Notes under the pieces: model-generated
Databases searched by the model: none
Seen by the model: only the letters and a program-made list of their open reading frames with translations
Told to the model about the DNA's origin: nothing
Shown here: piece by piece, positions 24,242 through 33,209 of the stretch
How positions within the stretch are numbered: position 1 is the stretch's first letter
How the letters are laid out: every line of letters begins with the position of its first letter
Translations under genes and position numbers: made by a program
Source of the DNA: Micrococcaceae bacterium
GTDB lineage: Bacteria > Actinomycetota > Actinomycetes > Actinomycetales > Micrococcaceae
Assembly: GCA_013393415.1 (NCBI GenBank)
Contig: JABXHI010000033.1
Coordinates: 62,001 to 126,000 of the forward strand
Reading direction: 5' to 3'
DNA: 64,000 nt

Positions 24242-24886
24242 ATGACAGTTAGCGTTCACTTGGTTCGCCACGGCGAAGTATTCAACCCCGACAAGGTGCT
24301 CTACGGCAGGCTGCCCGGTTTCGGTCTGTCCTCGCTGGGCCTCCAAATGGCTCAAGAGCTCGCCGACGGATGGCAAGAGACCCCGACGATGTTGGTGACC
24401 TCGCCCCTGCAACGTGCCCAGGAAACCATCACGCCGCTGGCCAAAAAATTTCAGCTCCCGGTGCGCACAGACAAACGCGTGCTTGAGGCCGGCAATAGCT
24501 TCGAAGGCCTGTCGAATATGCGACGCCAACTGCGCAACCCGAAATATTGGCCACGCGTGCTCAACCCGTGGCGTCCGTCCTGGGGCGAGCCCTATGTCCA
24601 CCAGGCAGCCCGGATGGCCGCCGCAATCCAAGACCTGCGCGATGACCTGATGCGAAACTATGGATCCGGTGCATCGGCCGTCGTCGTGTCGCACCAACTA
24701 CCCATCTGGGTGACCAGACTGTCAGCAGAAGACAAACCCTTGGCACACGATCCACGCCGTCGACAATGCTCGCTGGCCTCGGTCACGAGCTTCGAATTCG
24801 CCCCTGGCCAACGCAAACCAACCGTGCACTACAGCGAACCGGTCAAACATCTGAGCAACCAAGCGGCAGCCCTCCCGGGCGCCTAA
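24242..24886 (+). CDS. Histidine phosphatase (phosphoglycerate-mutase-like)
   Basis: A 214-aa branch-1 histidine phosphatase. The catalytic RHG triplet is in HLVRHGEVFNP (residues 6-16); VTSPLQRAQET carries the second Arg, and VVVSHQLPIW carries the second catalytic His. The substrate is unknown. The ATG at 24242 begins exactly at the first strand; in-frame codons upstream have no family support. No Shine-Dalgarno is visible. It is the usual first gene of the cytochrome c maturation cluster in Micrococcales and is followed by the resA-like gene after 63 nt. Confidence 0.87.
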   Translation: MTVSVHLVRHGEVFNPDKVLYGRLPGFGLSSLGLQMAQELADGWQETPTMLVTSPLQRAQETITPLAKKFQLPVRTDKRVLEAGNSFEGLSNMRRQLRNPKYWPRVLNPWRPSWGEPYVHQAARMAAAIQDLRDDLMRNYGSGASAVVVSHQLPIWVTRLSAEDKPLAHDPRRRQCSLASVTSFEFAPGQRKPTVHYSEPVKHLSNQAAALPGA

Positions 24887-24949
24887 ACACTCAGGATCTA
24901 CTCAGTTACCGGAATTAGACTCTAGCGCGGTATTTGAAAGGGAACATTC

Positions 24950-25534
24950 GTGAGGAACAAGACTACACGCGCACTGATTGGCCTAGCCATTGCGGGGGCC
25001 GGGCTGCTGACAGCGTGTTCAGGTGACGACCCACTGGCTGCCCAAGCCGGCAACTCTGGCGGCAAAAATTACATCGCCGGTGACGGATCGGTCATGGAAG
25101 TTGCCGAGAGCGAACGGGGTGCAGCCGTCGAATTTTCTGGTGACACCTTCGAAGGCGAAACCATTTCCGGTGAAACCCTCGATGGACCCGCGCTGGTGAA
25201 TTTTTGGTACGCAGCCTGCGCACCCTGTCGTGTGGAAGCCCCCCACCTGGTCGACCTGAGTCAAGAATTTGATGACGAGGTCGACTTTTTTGGCGTCAAT
25301 GTCCGCGATGGCGCCGACACAGCAGCAGCCTTCGAACGCAACTTCGGAATCGAATACCCCTCCATTGAAGGTCGGGACGGCCAGGTCCTATCGCAATTCG
25401 CCGACTATGTGCCACCACAGGCAGTCCCCACCACCCTGATTCTCGACGATGAAGGGCGAGTAGCCGCCCGCGTGCTGGGCGCCGTCGAACACTCGACGCT
25501 ACAGTCCTTGCTCAACGGTGTGGTGGATGAATGA
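24950..25534 (+). CDS. TlpA/ResA-like thiol-disulfide lipoprotein
   Basis: A 194-aa membrane-anchored thioredoxin-like protein. Residues 1-23 form a lipoprotein signal ending LLTACSG with Cys23 as the lipid site. The thioredoxin fold has a CAPC active site (WYAACAPCRVEAP) and a cis-Pro segment (QAVPTTLIL). It likely reduces the CXXCH disulfide of apocytochrome c outside the membrane, taking electrons from CcdA. It starts with GTG after AAAGGGAA. The stop overlaps ccdA (ATGA). Confidence 0.9.
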   Translation: MRNKTTRALIGLAIAGAGLLTACSGDDPLAAQAGNSGGKNYIAGDGSVMEVAESERGAAVEFSGDTFEGETISGETLDGPALVNFWYAACAPCRVEAPHLVDLSQEFDDEVDFFGVNVRDGADTAAAFERNFGIEYPSIEGRDGQVLSQFADYVPPQAVPTTLILDDEGRVAARVLGAVEHSTLQSLLNGVVDE

Positions 25535-26283
25535 ATAATCCCTTCGCCGAGATCGCCCTCGACGGGTCCATGTGGCTAGCAATGCCGATCGCAGCGCTAG
25601 CCGGACTCGTCTCCTTTTTGTCACCGTGCGTTCTCCCGCTCGCGCCGGGATACCTCGGCTATGTCTCAGGGCTGTCCGGCGCCAGCGTCGAAGACACTAA
25701 GCGCGGCCGCATGCTCACCGGCACATCATTGTTCGTGCTGGGTTTCACCATCGTCTTTGTCACCGCGGGCCTGCTACTGTCCCGCGTCTTCATCTGGTTA
25801 AAAGGTGACGGCCAATGGCTCACCCAGGTTCTGGGTCTCGTCGTCATCGTCATGGGGATCGTGTTTATGGGCGGTCTGTCGTTTTTCCAACGCGACAGAA
25901 AAATTGAATACAAACCCAATGCGGGACTGTGGGGAGCGCCGCTGCTCGGCATGATCTTCGGACTCGGCTGGGCACCGTGTATCGGCCCGACGATGGCAGC
26001 CGTGATCGCCATGTCGACCGCCGGTACAGACAACATGTGGCGCGGCGGCATTTTGGCCGTGGTCTACTCGCTGGGCCTCGGTGTGCCATTCATCCTGCTG
26101 GCACTCGGCTTCTCTAGCGGCATGAAACGACTCGCATTTTTCCGTACCCACCGCCTGTTCATCATGCGTGCCGGGGGTATCCTGCTGATCCTGCTCGGAC
26201 TGGCTATGGCCACCGGGCTGTGGACTGACTGGACCAACCAGCTACAAGGCTGGTTTGCCAATGAGGTGACACTTCCAATTTGA
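25531..26283 (+). CDS. ccdA: Cytochrome c biogenesis protein CcdA
   Basis: A 250-aa polytopic membrane protein with six helices. It moves electrons from cytosolic thioredoxin to the resA-like lipoprotein. The two redox Cys are in SFLSPCVLPLAPGYLGYVSG (near residue 34) and in GLGWAPCIGPTMAAV (near residue 153), the duplicated Pro-Cys motifs of the family. It overlaps resA by 4 nt at its start and resB by 4 nt at its end. Confidence 0.94.
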   Translation: MNNPFAEIALDGSMWLAMPIAALAGLVSFLSPCVLPLAPGYLGYVSGLSGASVEDTKRGRMLTGTSLFVLGFTIVFVTAGLLLSRVFIWLKGDGQWLTQVLGLVVIVMGIVFMGGLSFFQRDRKIEYKPNAGLWGAPLLGMIFGLGWAPCIGPTMAAVIAMSTAGTDNMWRGGILAVVYSLGLGVPFILLALGFSSGMKRLAFFRTHRLFIMRAGGILLILLGLAMATGLWTDWTNQLQGWFANEVTLPI

Positions 26284-27863
26284 GTACCAAACAACCTACC
26301 CTGCCAAAGCTCGGCTTTGTCGGCACCATGCGGTTCATCTGGACACAACTGACCAGTATGCGCACCGCGTTGATGCTGCTGTTGCTGTTGGCAGTTGCCG
26401 CAGTACCTGGCTCCCTGTTCCCACAGCGCCGCGCCGGGGCCGATATCGTCGAAACCTGGATCGACGATAACCCCACCATTGGGCCCATCCTGGACTTTTT
26501 GGGGATGTTCGACGTCTACTCATCGGTATGGTTCTCCGCCATTTACTTGATGCTATTCGTCTCCCTGGTGGGTTGTTTGTGGCCGCGCGGCCGTCAGCAC
26601 CTCAAAACACTGCGCCAGCCACCGGCACGGACGCCCCGAAACCTCAAACGGCTGCCAGAGTATGGCCAACTCGTGCTGGAAAGCGACGGGCCAACACCCA
26701 AAGAGGCCCTGGTCGATGCCGAAAAAATCCTCAAGAAATCGGGATACCGCACCGAACTGCGTGACGGCTCTGTTGGTGCTGAGCGCGGGTACTTCCGCGA
26801 AGTCGGCAATATTCTCTTCCACTTCGGTCTTTTGGGCGTGATCGTCTTTATGGGGATCGGCGGCCTCTTTAAATACGAGGGCCAAAAGATCATCGTCGAA
26901 GGTGACGGCTTCGCCAACAACCTCGTCTCCTATGACTCGTTTACTCCCGGGACCGCATTCTCCGAAGACCGGCTGTCCCCGTTTTCGATTCAACTCGACG
27001 ACTTCGACGTCGTCTACGACCGCGAATCCGAAACCCATTACGGCCAAGCCCTGGACTACACCGCAGCCATGCAGGTCACCCCTGGACCCGGTGAAGAAAC
27101 CTACCAGGACGCCATCAAGGTCAACGACCCGCTGACCATCGACGGAGTCCGCATCTTTCTAGTTGGTAACGGGTACGCTCCAAATATCACCGTGCGCGAC
27201 GGGAACGATGACATCGCCTACTCGGGTCCCGTCATCGCCCAAATCCAAGATCCCAACACCAACAGCTCACTCGTCGTCCTCAAGGCTCCTGACGCCAAGC
27301 CCGAACAACTTGGTTTTGTGGGCATGTTCCTGCCGACCTCCTATACCGGTGACGACGGTGTCGCCGTCTCGATCGATCCCGATGCGTTTAACCCCGAGCT
27401 GATTCTGAACTCCTATTACGGCGACCTTGGTCTTGACGACGGGACACCACAAAATGTCTACGTGCTTGATACCGACCGGATGACTGAGCTGAACTCACGG
27501 AACAACGACGCCGGCGGCATCACCCTGGGCGTCGGCGACACCCATGAGCTACCCGACGACATGGGTTCCATCACGTTTGACTCCTGGGACCGTTATGTCG
27601 GACTCGACATACACTATGACCCATCCAAATGGGGTGTCGGGTTCTTCTCGGCACTCGCCCTGGTCGCACTGGTGATGTCGCTCTACATTCGTCGTCGCCG
27701 TGCCTGGGTCAAAGCCACGGAGCAAGATGGCCGTACCGTGATCGAATACGGTCTCCTTGCCCGCGGCGAGGCCTTTGGCCTGCGCGATGAAAACATCAAA
27801 CTTCGTCAATCGTTTGACACCACTTGGCCGGTCATCCCGCCAAACACTTCGGAGGATACATGA
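26280..27863 (+). CDS. resB: Cytochrome c biogenesis protein ResB
   Basis: A 527-aa subunit of the system II (Ccs) haem handling complex. Membrane helices lie near residues 20-40 (MLLLLLAVAAVPGSLFPQRR), 80-100, 165-185 and 450-470, and a large extracytoplasmic domain lies between the last two. FHFGLLGVIVFMG holds a conserved His that is likely to contact haem. It starts with TTG after GAGGTGA, overlapping ccdA. Its TGA overlaps the ATG of ccsB, so the four genes are translated as a unit. Confidence 0.92.
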   Translation: MSTKQPTLPKLGFVGTMRFIWTQLTSMRTALMLLLLLAVAAVPGSLFPQRRAGADIVETWIDDNPTIGPILDFLGMFDVYSSVWFSAIYLMLFVSLVGCLWPRGRQHLKTLRQPPARTPRNLKRLPEYGQLVLESDGPTPKEALVDAEKILKKSGYRTELRDGSVGAERGYFREVGNILFHFGLLGVIVFMGIGGLFKYEGQKIIVEGDGFANNLVSYDSFTPGTAFSEDRLSPFSIQLDDFDVVYDRESETHYGQALDYTAAMQVTPGPGEETYQDAIKVNDPLTIDGVRIFLVGNGYAPNITVRDGNDDIAYSGPVIAQIQDPNTNSSLVVLKAPDAKPEQLGFVGMFLPTSYTGDDGVAVSIDPDAFNPELILNSYYGDLGLDDGTPQNVYVLDTDRMTELNSRNNDAGGITLGVGDTHELPDDMGSITFDSWDRYVGLDIHYDPSKWGVGFFSALALVALVMSLYIRRRRAWVKATEQDGRTVIEYGLLARGEAFGLRDENIKLRQSFDTTWPVIPPNTSEDT

Positions 27864-28855
27864 CACCCGTTAATGAAACGCTGGCCCAGTACAGCGAACT
27901 GTTCATGCTCATTGCAGCACTGATCTATCTGGTTGCCTTCTTCTTTTTCTCCTGGGATATGGCAACCGCATCCCGGTCGATTCGAAACCTGGAAGCCGAA
28001 CTCGAAACCGAAAAGTCCAAAGAACTGGTCGGGGCTTCCGGACCGCCCGTTGAAGAACGCGTTGAGGCCCCACACCTGGTCTCTGATGACATGGAATATA
28101 CGGGTGGCATCAAACGCCCGGCCGCGAACATCGGCGTGGCCATCTTCGTGCTCGCCATGCTGGCTCACGCCTTTGCTGTCGTTGCCCGTGCCGTCGCCGC
28201 ATCCCGCGCACCGTGGGGCAACCTGTATGAGTTCATGACCTCCGGCGCGCTCCTCATCTCGCTGGTATACCTGGTGTTCTTGCTGCGCAAAGACCTGCGG
28301 TTCGTAGGTACCTTCGTCTCCGGCGTGGTGCTGTTGATGATGATCGGTGCGACCATTGGTTTCCCAACGCCGGTGGGTAACGTCCAACCGGCACTACAGT
28401 CTTGGTGGTTGATTACCCACGTCTCCGTGGCCGTCGTCGCCTCGGGCATCTTCGCGCTGACCTTCTCGATGTCCGTGTTGCAGCTATTCAAACAGCGTGC
28501 TGAAAAACGCGGTGCGCCGACCGGCTTTATGCGCCTGGTGCCGTCAGCATCTGCCTTGGAAAACTGGTCCTATCGCCTCAATGCCATTGGCTTCGTGATG
28601 TGGACCTTCACCCTGATTGCGGGCGCTATTTGGGCAGAACAAGCCTGGGGACGCTACTGGAACTGGGATGCGAAAGAAGTCTGGACCTTCGTCATCTGGG
28701 TGATCTATGCGGGCTATCTGCACGCACGGGCCACCCGCGGTTGGACAGGCACCCGCTCGGCCTGGTTGAACATCATTGGGTTCCTCGCCCTAGTGTTCAA
28801 CTACACGATCGTGAACTTGTACTTCCCCTCGCTGCACTCTTACGCCGGGTTCTGA
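27860..28855 (+). CDS. ccsB: Cytochrome c biogenesis protein CcsA/CcsB
   Basis: A 331-aa membrane protein with about eight helices, carrying the haem-binding WWD motif (AWGRYWNWDAKEVW) and flanking conserved His residues. With ResB it exports haem and attaches it to cytochrome c. The start at 27860 follows GGAGGA by 3-4 nt and overlaps the resB stop (ATGA). A charged segment between the first two helices (about residues 40-75) is longer than in plastid CcsA. Its 3' end overlaps the converging PLDc_N gene by 16 nt. Confidence 0.93.
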   Translation: MTPVNETLAQYSELFMLIAALIYLVAFFFFSWDMATASRSIRNLEAELETEKSKELVGASGPPVEERVEAPHLVSDDMEYTGGIKRPAANIGVAIFVLAMLAHAFAVVARAVAASRAPWGNLYEFMTSGALLISLVYLVFLLRKDLRFVGTFVSGVVLLMMIGATIGFPTPVGNVQPALQSWWLITHVSVAVVASGIFALTFSMSVLQLFKQRAEKRGAPTGFMRLVPSASALENWSYRLNAIGFVMWTFTLIAGAIWAEQAWGRYWNWDAKEVWTFVIWVIYAGYLHARATRGWTGTRSAWLNIIGFLALVFNYTIVNLYFPSLHSYAGF

Positions 28856-29262
28856 TCCTCGTCAGAGTTGTCCGAGTTTGAGTCGGAATCGGAATCCTCA
28901 TCGAGGTCTTGTTCGCGACGACGAAGTTCCTCCTCACGTTTTCTCAGTTCTTCAGCTTTACGACGCTGAGCGCGTTGAATATCGAGTGAACGGAGGAACT
29001 CGTCGTCATCGTCAGGAGTTGCCGGTCGTTGCGGGCCGGATGCCTTTTTGAAACCCTGGACCGTCGAAGCCAGATACGCATTCTCGTTACCAAACAACAG
29101 CCACAGCACACCACCGATAAGCGGGACAAGAATAATGACCACGATCCACACGCCCTTGGGCATGATGCGAATCCGATCCGATGATGTGGAGATCGTCTCA
29201 ATCAGCGCATAGATCATGACGCCGAGAGCAACGATAATGAGTGGAATTAACAAACGTGGCAT
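28840..29262 (-). CDS. PLDc_N-domain membrane protein
   Basis: A 140-aa protein with two N-terminal membrane helices (LLIPLIIVALGVMIYALIE and GVWIVVIILVPLIGGVLWLLFG) that together form the PLDc_N domain, then a cytosolic charged coiled coil rich in Arg/Glu and an acidic Asp/Ser/Asn tail. No catalytic HKD motif is present; function is unknown. It is conserved at this spot between ccsB and DUF4229/menA in Micrococcales. TAAGAT ends 6 nt before ATG without a Shine-Dalgarno, so it is probably leaderless. Confidence 0.82.
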   Translation of the reverse strand: MPRLLIPLIIVALGVMIYALIETISTSSDRIRIMPKGVWIVVIILVPLIGGVLWLLFGNENAYLASTVQGFKKASGPQRPATPDDDDEFLRSLDIQRAQRRKAEELRKREEELRRREQDLDEDSDSDSNSDNSDEDQNPA

Positions 29263-29268
29263 AGGCCC

Positions 29269-29274
29269 ATCTTA
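29269..29274 (-). promoter_or_regulatory. -10 box TAAGAT, leaderless start
   Basis: TAAGAT on the - strand, then GGGCCT, then the ATG of the PLDc_N gene. Confidence 0.45.
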
Positions 29275-29319
29275 CGAACTCGCCAGCCTTAACGCACACC
29301 TAGCCAGAACGGAGACTTC

Positions 29320-29643
29320 ATGAAATTTTGGCTGTACACCGCGCTGCGGTTTCTGCTCTTTGGAGTCGGATTCCTGATAACGCTCTTCTTTACCAACTCG
29401 CTCATCTTTGCCGTCGTCGTGGGACTGGTGACGGGCTTCGCGCTCACGTACCTCTTTACCCCAAAACTGCGCAAAGACGCGTCAGAAGACCTTATGAAAG
29501 CCCTGGATTCGCGGAAGCGGAGCAAGACGGCGACCGACGATGCCGAGGCAGAGGACGCCTTTACCCACGGTCGGTTTGCTGACCCCGAAGACCTAGAGAA
29601 TAATGCCGAGGGTAAACAAGACGGCGTAGAGGATTCCAAATAA
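29320..29643 (+). CDS. DUF4229 membrane protein
   Basis: A 107-aa protein with two membrane helices (FWLYTALRFLLFGVGFLITLFF and IFAVVVGLVTGFALTYLF) and a charged cytosolic tail rich in Lys/Asp/Glu. It matches the DUF4229 pattern, including LRKDASEDL directly after the second helix. Function is unknown. GGAGA lies 6 nt upstream of ATG. Its last 51 nt overlap the converging menA gene. Confidence 0.85.
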   Translation: MKFWLYTALRFLLFGVGFLITLFFTNSLIFAVVVGLVTGFALTYLFTPKLRKDASEDLMKALDSRKRSKTATDDAEAEDAFTHGRFADPEDLENNAEGKQDGVEDSK

Positions 29644-30462
29644 TCCGGTCATTTTCAACACCGGAATCAGCTCACCGCGTTCTTTAGCTTCCAGCATGAT
29701 CATCGACGGTCGGATCGAAACGAGCAAGAGTAACAGCATCAACCACATCCACTCGTGCTGTGCCACGAAGATCAGCGGTGCCGCAACTGCGGCGGCCAGC
29801 ATGGTCGGGTATGACCAGCGTGCCGCGGTATCGCCGAGCAACACAGCCAGGGTCTTTTTACCTGCTGCAATATCGGTGGGGATATCGCGCACATTATTGG
29901 CCATCAACAGTGCGGTCGAGACCAGCCCGGTGCCGACGGCACCGGCCACGGCGAGTCCGGATATTTCGTCGGCCTGGGTATAGGTTGTTCCCAGCACGGC
30001 GACGAGCCCAAAGAACACGAAGACGAAGAGTTCGCCCAACCCCATATACCCGTAGGGGCGTTTGCCACCGGTATAAAACCAGGCCGCGACGATGGCTGCC
30101 ACTCCGATAAGTATCAGCCACCAGTGTTGCGACCAGATGGTCAGTGCTAGTCCTGCGAGGCCTGCTAGGCCGTAGAAGGTGAACGCCATGGTGCGCACGG
30201 TGGCCGGTGTGGACGCACCTGAGCCAGTCATCCGAAATGGGCCCACGCGGTTATCGTCGGTGCCACGGATCCCATCAGAATAATCATTGGAGTAGTTCAC
30301 TCCGATTTGCAGTGCCAGCGCGACCACGAGCGCCAAGACCGCTTTGCCCGCATGGAAACTGTGCAGATCGGCGGCTGCTGCGCTCCCCACCACCACGGGT
30401 GCGATGGCCATGGGGAGGGTACGTAGGCGGGCGGCTGACACCCACTGTGAAAACGAAGCCAA
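29593..30462 (-). CDS. menA: 1,4-dihydroxy-2-naphthoate polyprenyltransferase
   Basis: A 289-aa UbiA-superfamily membrane enzyme that attaches the polyprenyl tail to dihydroxynaphthoate, giving demethylmenaquinone. The first prenyl-diphosphate site is NYSNDYSDG (NDxxDG-like, near residue 75) and the second is NNVRDIPTD (near residue 190); about nine helices are visible. The TTG at 30462 is preferred: it follows AAAGGA and lies just past the menE stop. An ATG at 30483 inside menE is the alternative. It is the last gene of the menB-menE-menA operon. Confidence 0.92.
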   Translation of the reverse strand: MASFSQWVSAARLRTLPMAIAPVVVGSAAAADLHSFHAGKAVLALVVALALQIGVNYSNDYSDGIRGTDDNRVGPFRMTGSGASTPATVRTMAFTFYGLAGLAGLALTIWSQHWWLILIGVAAIVAAWFYTGGKRPYGYMGLGELFVFVFFGLVAVLGTTYTQADEISGLAVAGAVGTGLVSTALLMANNVRDIPTDIAAGKKTLAVLLGDTAARWSYPTMLAAAVAAPLIFVAQHEWMWLMLLLLLVSIRPSMIMLEAKERGELIPVLKMTGLFGILYAVLFTLGIIL

Positions 30463-30464
30463 TG

Positions 30465-31529
30465 TTATTCCTTTGCTAACCATGTGGTGAGTGTGACCCG
30501 GTCGGGTTTCCCATTGTCTAACATGGGCAACGTGTCGAGTCGCAACCACATTTTGGGTACCGCCGGGGCGCCAAGCGTTGTGCGCACCGCATTCTCCAGG
30601 ACATCTTGTGGCGTATCACCGGTGATCACAGCGCTGATACGTTGGCCCCATTCGGCATCGGGCACCCCGGTGACAAACGCCGTCGGCACGTGCTGCTGAA
30701 GCACACCTTGTACTTGTGCCGCGGAGACCTTGATCCCGCCGGTATTGATGACATCATCCAACCTGCCAGCAACTCGGACCACCTCGTCGACCGAACCGTA
30801 GTCATCGGTGAGAAATGAGCCATCAATAAAATGTGCGGCGGTGAGGTCTGGATCGTCAAAGTAGCCTGCCGCCACCATCGGGCCGGTAATGCGAAGACGA
30901 TCGACCCCGTTGTGCGCCACGGTGTCGACGGTGACCCCGGGCAGGGGAGTGCCGTTGTAAACGCACCCCCCGCAGGTTTCTGACATCCCGTAGGTTTTGA
31001 ACAGCTTGAGATCATAGTTGGCTGCCGCTTGGGTAATGTGTTCGGGGATTGCGGAGCCGCCAACCAGTATTGCCGAATAGGACTGCAGCGCTGCTATGGC
31101 GTCATCGTCGGTCAAGAGTCGGGTGAGCTGGGTCGGGACAAAAGACACCGCAGTGAACTCGTGATCCAGGCGACCCGTTGCTGCAATAAATTCTGCGGCG
31201 CTGAAACCGGGATCAATGACTTCCGGCGTGGTACCGGCGTGGACCGATCGGGAGACCACGGCAAGACCTGCGACGTATTGGGTGTCGACGGCGAGCAACC
31301 ATTGGCCTTGGCCACCGATGCGCTGGGCGGTGGCCTCAGCTGATGCTCTGAGCGCGGTAGCGGTGAGCAGGGTCTGTTTTGGTGTGCCAGTCGAGCCGGA
31401 GGTTCGTACCACTGCGACGGCGTCGGGGTGGCCGCCACGATGGGGATCGGTGAGCTCGGGGCGGTGGATGATGCCCTGTGCCGTTGCTTCAAACGGTGTG
31501 CCGGTGGCGAGTGCTTGGGAAACGTCCAT
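30465..31529 (-). CDS. menE: o-Succinylbenzoate-CoA ligase
   Basis: A 354-aa acyl-CoA ligase of the ANL superfamily, short as in other actinobacterial MenE. Visible motifs are the P-loop VRTSGSTGTPKQTLLT, the YGMSETCGG adenylate-binding motif, and the hinge region AGRLDDVINTGGIKVS. It turns o-succinylbenzoate into its CoA thioester using ATP. The start overlaps the menB stop by one base (TGATG), and menA follows at once. Confidence 0.92.
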   Translation of the reverse strand: MDVSQALATGTPFEATAQGIIHRPELTDPHRGGHPDAVAVVRTSGSTGTPKQTLLTATALRASAEATAQRIGGQGQWLLAVDTQYVAGLAVVSRSVHAGTTPEVIDPGFSAAEFIAATGRLDHEFTAVSFVPTQLTRLLTDDDAIAALQSYSAILVGGSAIPEHITQAAANYDLKLFKTYGMSETCGGCVYNGTPLPGVTVDTVAHNGVDRLRITGPMVAAGYFDDPDLTAAHFIDGSFLTDDYGSVDEVVRVAGRLDDVINTGGIKVSAAQVQGVLQQHVPTAFVTGVPDAEWGQRISAVITGDTPQDVLENAVRTTLGAPAVPKMWLRLDTLPMLDNGKPDRVTLTTWLAKE

Positions 31530-32482
31530 CAGAAGTAGTACGGGAAGTCTGCCCAGTCTGGGTCGCGCTTTTCGAGGAATGCGTCGCGACCTTCGACGGC
31601 TTCATCAGTCATATAGCCCATTCGGGTGGCTTCACCGGCAAAGACTTGCTGGCCCGCCATGCCATCATCGGCGAGGTTGAATGCATATTTGAGCATCCGG
31701 ATGGCCTGTGGTGATTGGCCGTTAATATCTGCCGCGTATTCCAAAGCCACGTTTTCGAGGGTTTCGTGGTCGACCGATTCGTTGATCGCCCCCATCTCCA
31801 ACATGTCATCGGCCGAGTATTCACGGGCAGTGAAGAATATTTCGCGGGCCCGCTTCTGTCCGACGTGACGCGCCAACAATGCAGAGCCATAGCCGGCGTC
31901 GAAGGAACCAACGGTGGCGTCGGTTTGTTTGAACTTCCCATGTTGTTTGGAGGCCAGCGTCAGGTCTGCGACGACGTGCAGTGAGTGGCCGCCGCCCGCT
32001 GCCCAGCCGTTGACCACGGCGATGACAACTTTGGGGAGGGTTCGCATGAGGCGCTGGACTTCCAGAATGTGGAGACGGCCTGCGCGTGCCGGGTCGACAG
32101 ATTCTGCGGTGTCACCTTCGGCGTACCGGTAGCCGTCACGGCCACGAATGCGTTGGTCGCCGCCGGAACAAAACGAGTGGCCTCCGTCTTTGGGCGATGG
32201 GCCATTGCCGGTGAGTAACACGGTTCCGACATCTGAGGTCATGCGCGCGTGATCGATCGCGCGGTAGAGCTCGTCGACGGTTGACGGGCGGAAAGCATTG
32301 CGCACTTCGGGCCGGTCAAAGGCGATGCGCACGGTGCCGAGGTCGCGGACCCAGTTACCATCGCTGTCACGCTCGACATGGCGGTGATAGGTAATGTCTT
32401 GAAAATCGAAGCCTTGGACCTCTCGCCACGTGGGTGCATCGAAGATATCGGAAACTTTTTCTGGAACAGGATAGTTACTCAC
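31529..32482 (-). CDS. menB: 1,4-dihydroxy-2-naphthoyl-CoA synthase
   Basis: A 317-aa crotonase-family enzyme that closes the naphthoquinone ring. Family signatures include FRPSTVDELYRAIDHARMT, CSGGDQRIRGRDGY, AAGGGHSLHVVADL and DAGYGSALLARHVGQKRARE; it ends DPDWADFPYYF. The GTG at 32482 is chosen because TAGACT ends exactly 7 nt upstream, indicating a leaderless mRNA; an upstream ATG at 32503 would place the promoter inside the gene. It is the first gene of menB-E-A and divergent from the phosphatase across 19 nt. Confidence 0.93.
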   Translation of the reverse strand: MSNYPVPEKVSDIFDAPTWREVQGFDFQDITYHRHVERDSDGNWVRDLGTVRIAFDRPEVRNAFRPSTVDELYRAIDHARMTSDVGTVLLTGNGPSPKDGGHSFCSGGDQRIRGRDGYRYAEGDTAESVDPARAGRLHILEVQRLMRTLPKVVIAVVNGWAAGGGHSLHVVADLTLASKQHGKFKQTDATVGSFDAGYGSALLARHVGQKRAREIFFTAREYSADDMLEMGAINESVDHETLENVALEYAADINGQSPQAIRMLKYAFNLADDGMAGQQVFAGEATRMGYMTDEAVEGRDAFLEKRDPDWADFPYYF

Positions 32483-32488
32483 ATCGCC

Positions 32489-32495
32489 TAGTCTA
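32489..32495. promoter_or_regulatory. Shared bidirectional -10 heptamer TAGTCTA
   Basis: On + it reads TAGTCT, ending 7 nt before the phosphatase ATG (32502). On - it reads TAGACT, ending 7 nt before the menB GTG (32482). The 19-nt interval holds no Shine-Dalgarno. One symmetric box appears to start two leaderless mRNAs. Confidence 0.55.
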
Positions 32496-32501
32496 TACAA
32501 C

Positions 32502-33209
32502 ATGGTCTCTTCTACAGTTCAGTATCTTCATCCTGCAGATTGGTCCGGGGCACGTAATGCGTGGCAGGTCAGAGACGGCTTGTGGCGTATGGGTCGTGCC
32601 GAGTGGGTTGACTCCACTGGATGGCGTCAAATGGTCAATGACGGTGTGAGTACAGTGATCGATGTTCGTACCCCGCCGGAGATCAAACGCCGCGAGCTAG
32701 ATCCCGAAGCTGAGGTGCCCGACGAGGTTCGTCAGATTCATGTTCCGGTGGAAGATGTCGATCACGAGCCGTTCTGGGAACGCAACGCACCATATCCTAT
32801 GCACCCAGATGCCTATCACGACACCCTAGCGACCTTCGGTGACCGGGTTGCCGCCGCGGTCTCGACCCTTGTGGACTCTTGGGAAGCCGGAGGAACAGTA
32901 CTGCACTGTACTGCCGGCCGTGATCGCACGAGCCTGATCATGGGACTGGCTTTGCAACTGCCAAATATTCCGGGTGGTGCTGCAGACTGGGAAGAACACA
33001 AACGCGTCTACGCATCGGGTGCCTACGGGATTAATGAGCACCACCGGACATCGCCAATCCCGCATCCGTACGAGTCGTATCTGGAACCCGAAGCTTTTGA
33101 CCGCGAACTGGCAGACCGTCTCGCCAGCTATCGAACATTCCTCAAAGAGTGGCCCGGAGAGCGCGTCCAAGAGCTCTTGGAATGTAGAGCTCAGACGGAA
33201 AAGGCATAG
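32502..33209 (+). CDS. Tyrosine/dual-specificity-type phosphatase
   Basis: A 235-aa protein with the Cys-x5-Arg phosphatase loop HCTAGRDRTSLIMG (Cys near residue 128). This is the Y_phosphatase3 type, which in other bacteria acts on phosphotyrosine or phosphoinositides. A conserved IDVRTPPEIKRRE segment lies near residue 55. The target is unknown. No Shine-Dalgarno is present and the ATG lies 7 nt after TAGTCT, so translation is probably leaderless. Its 3' end overlaps the converging 187-aa hypothetical gene by 19 nt. Confidence 0.82.
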   Translation: MVSSTVQYLHPADWSGARNAWQVRDGLWRMGRAEWVDSTGWRQMVNDGVSTVIDVRTPPEIKRRELDPEAEVPDEVRQIHVPVEDVDHEPFWERNAPYPMHPDAYHDTLATFGDRVAAAVSTLVDSWEAGGTVLHCTAGRDRTSLIMGLALQLPNIPGGAADWEEHKRVYASGAYGINEHHRTSPIPHPYESYLEPEAFDRELADRLASYRTFLKEWPGERVQELLECRAQTEKA

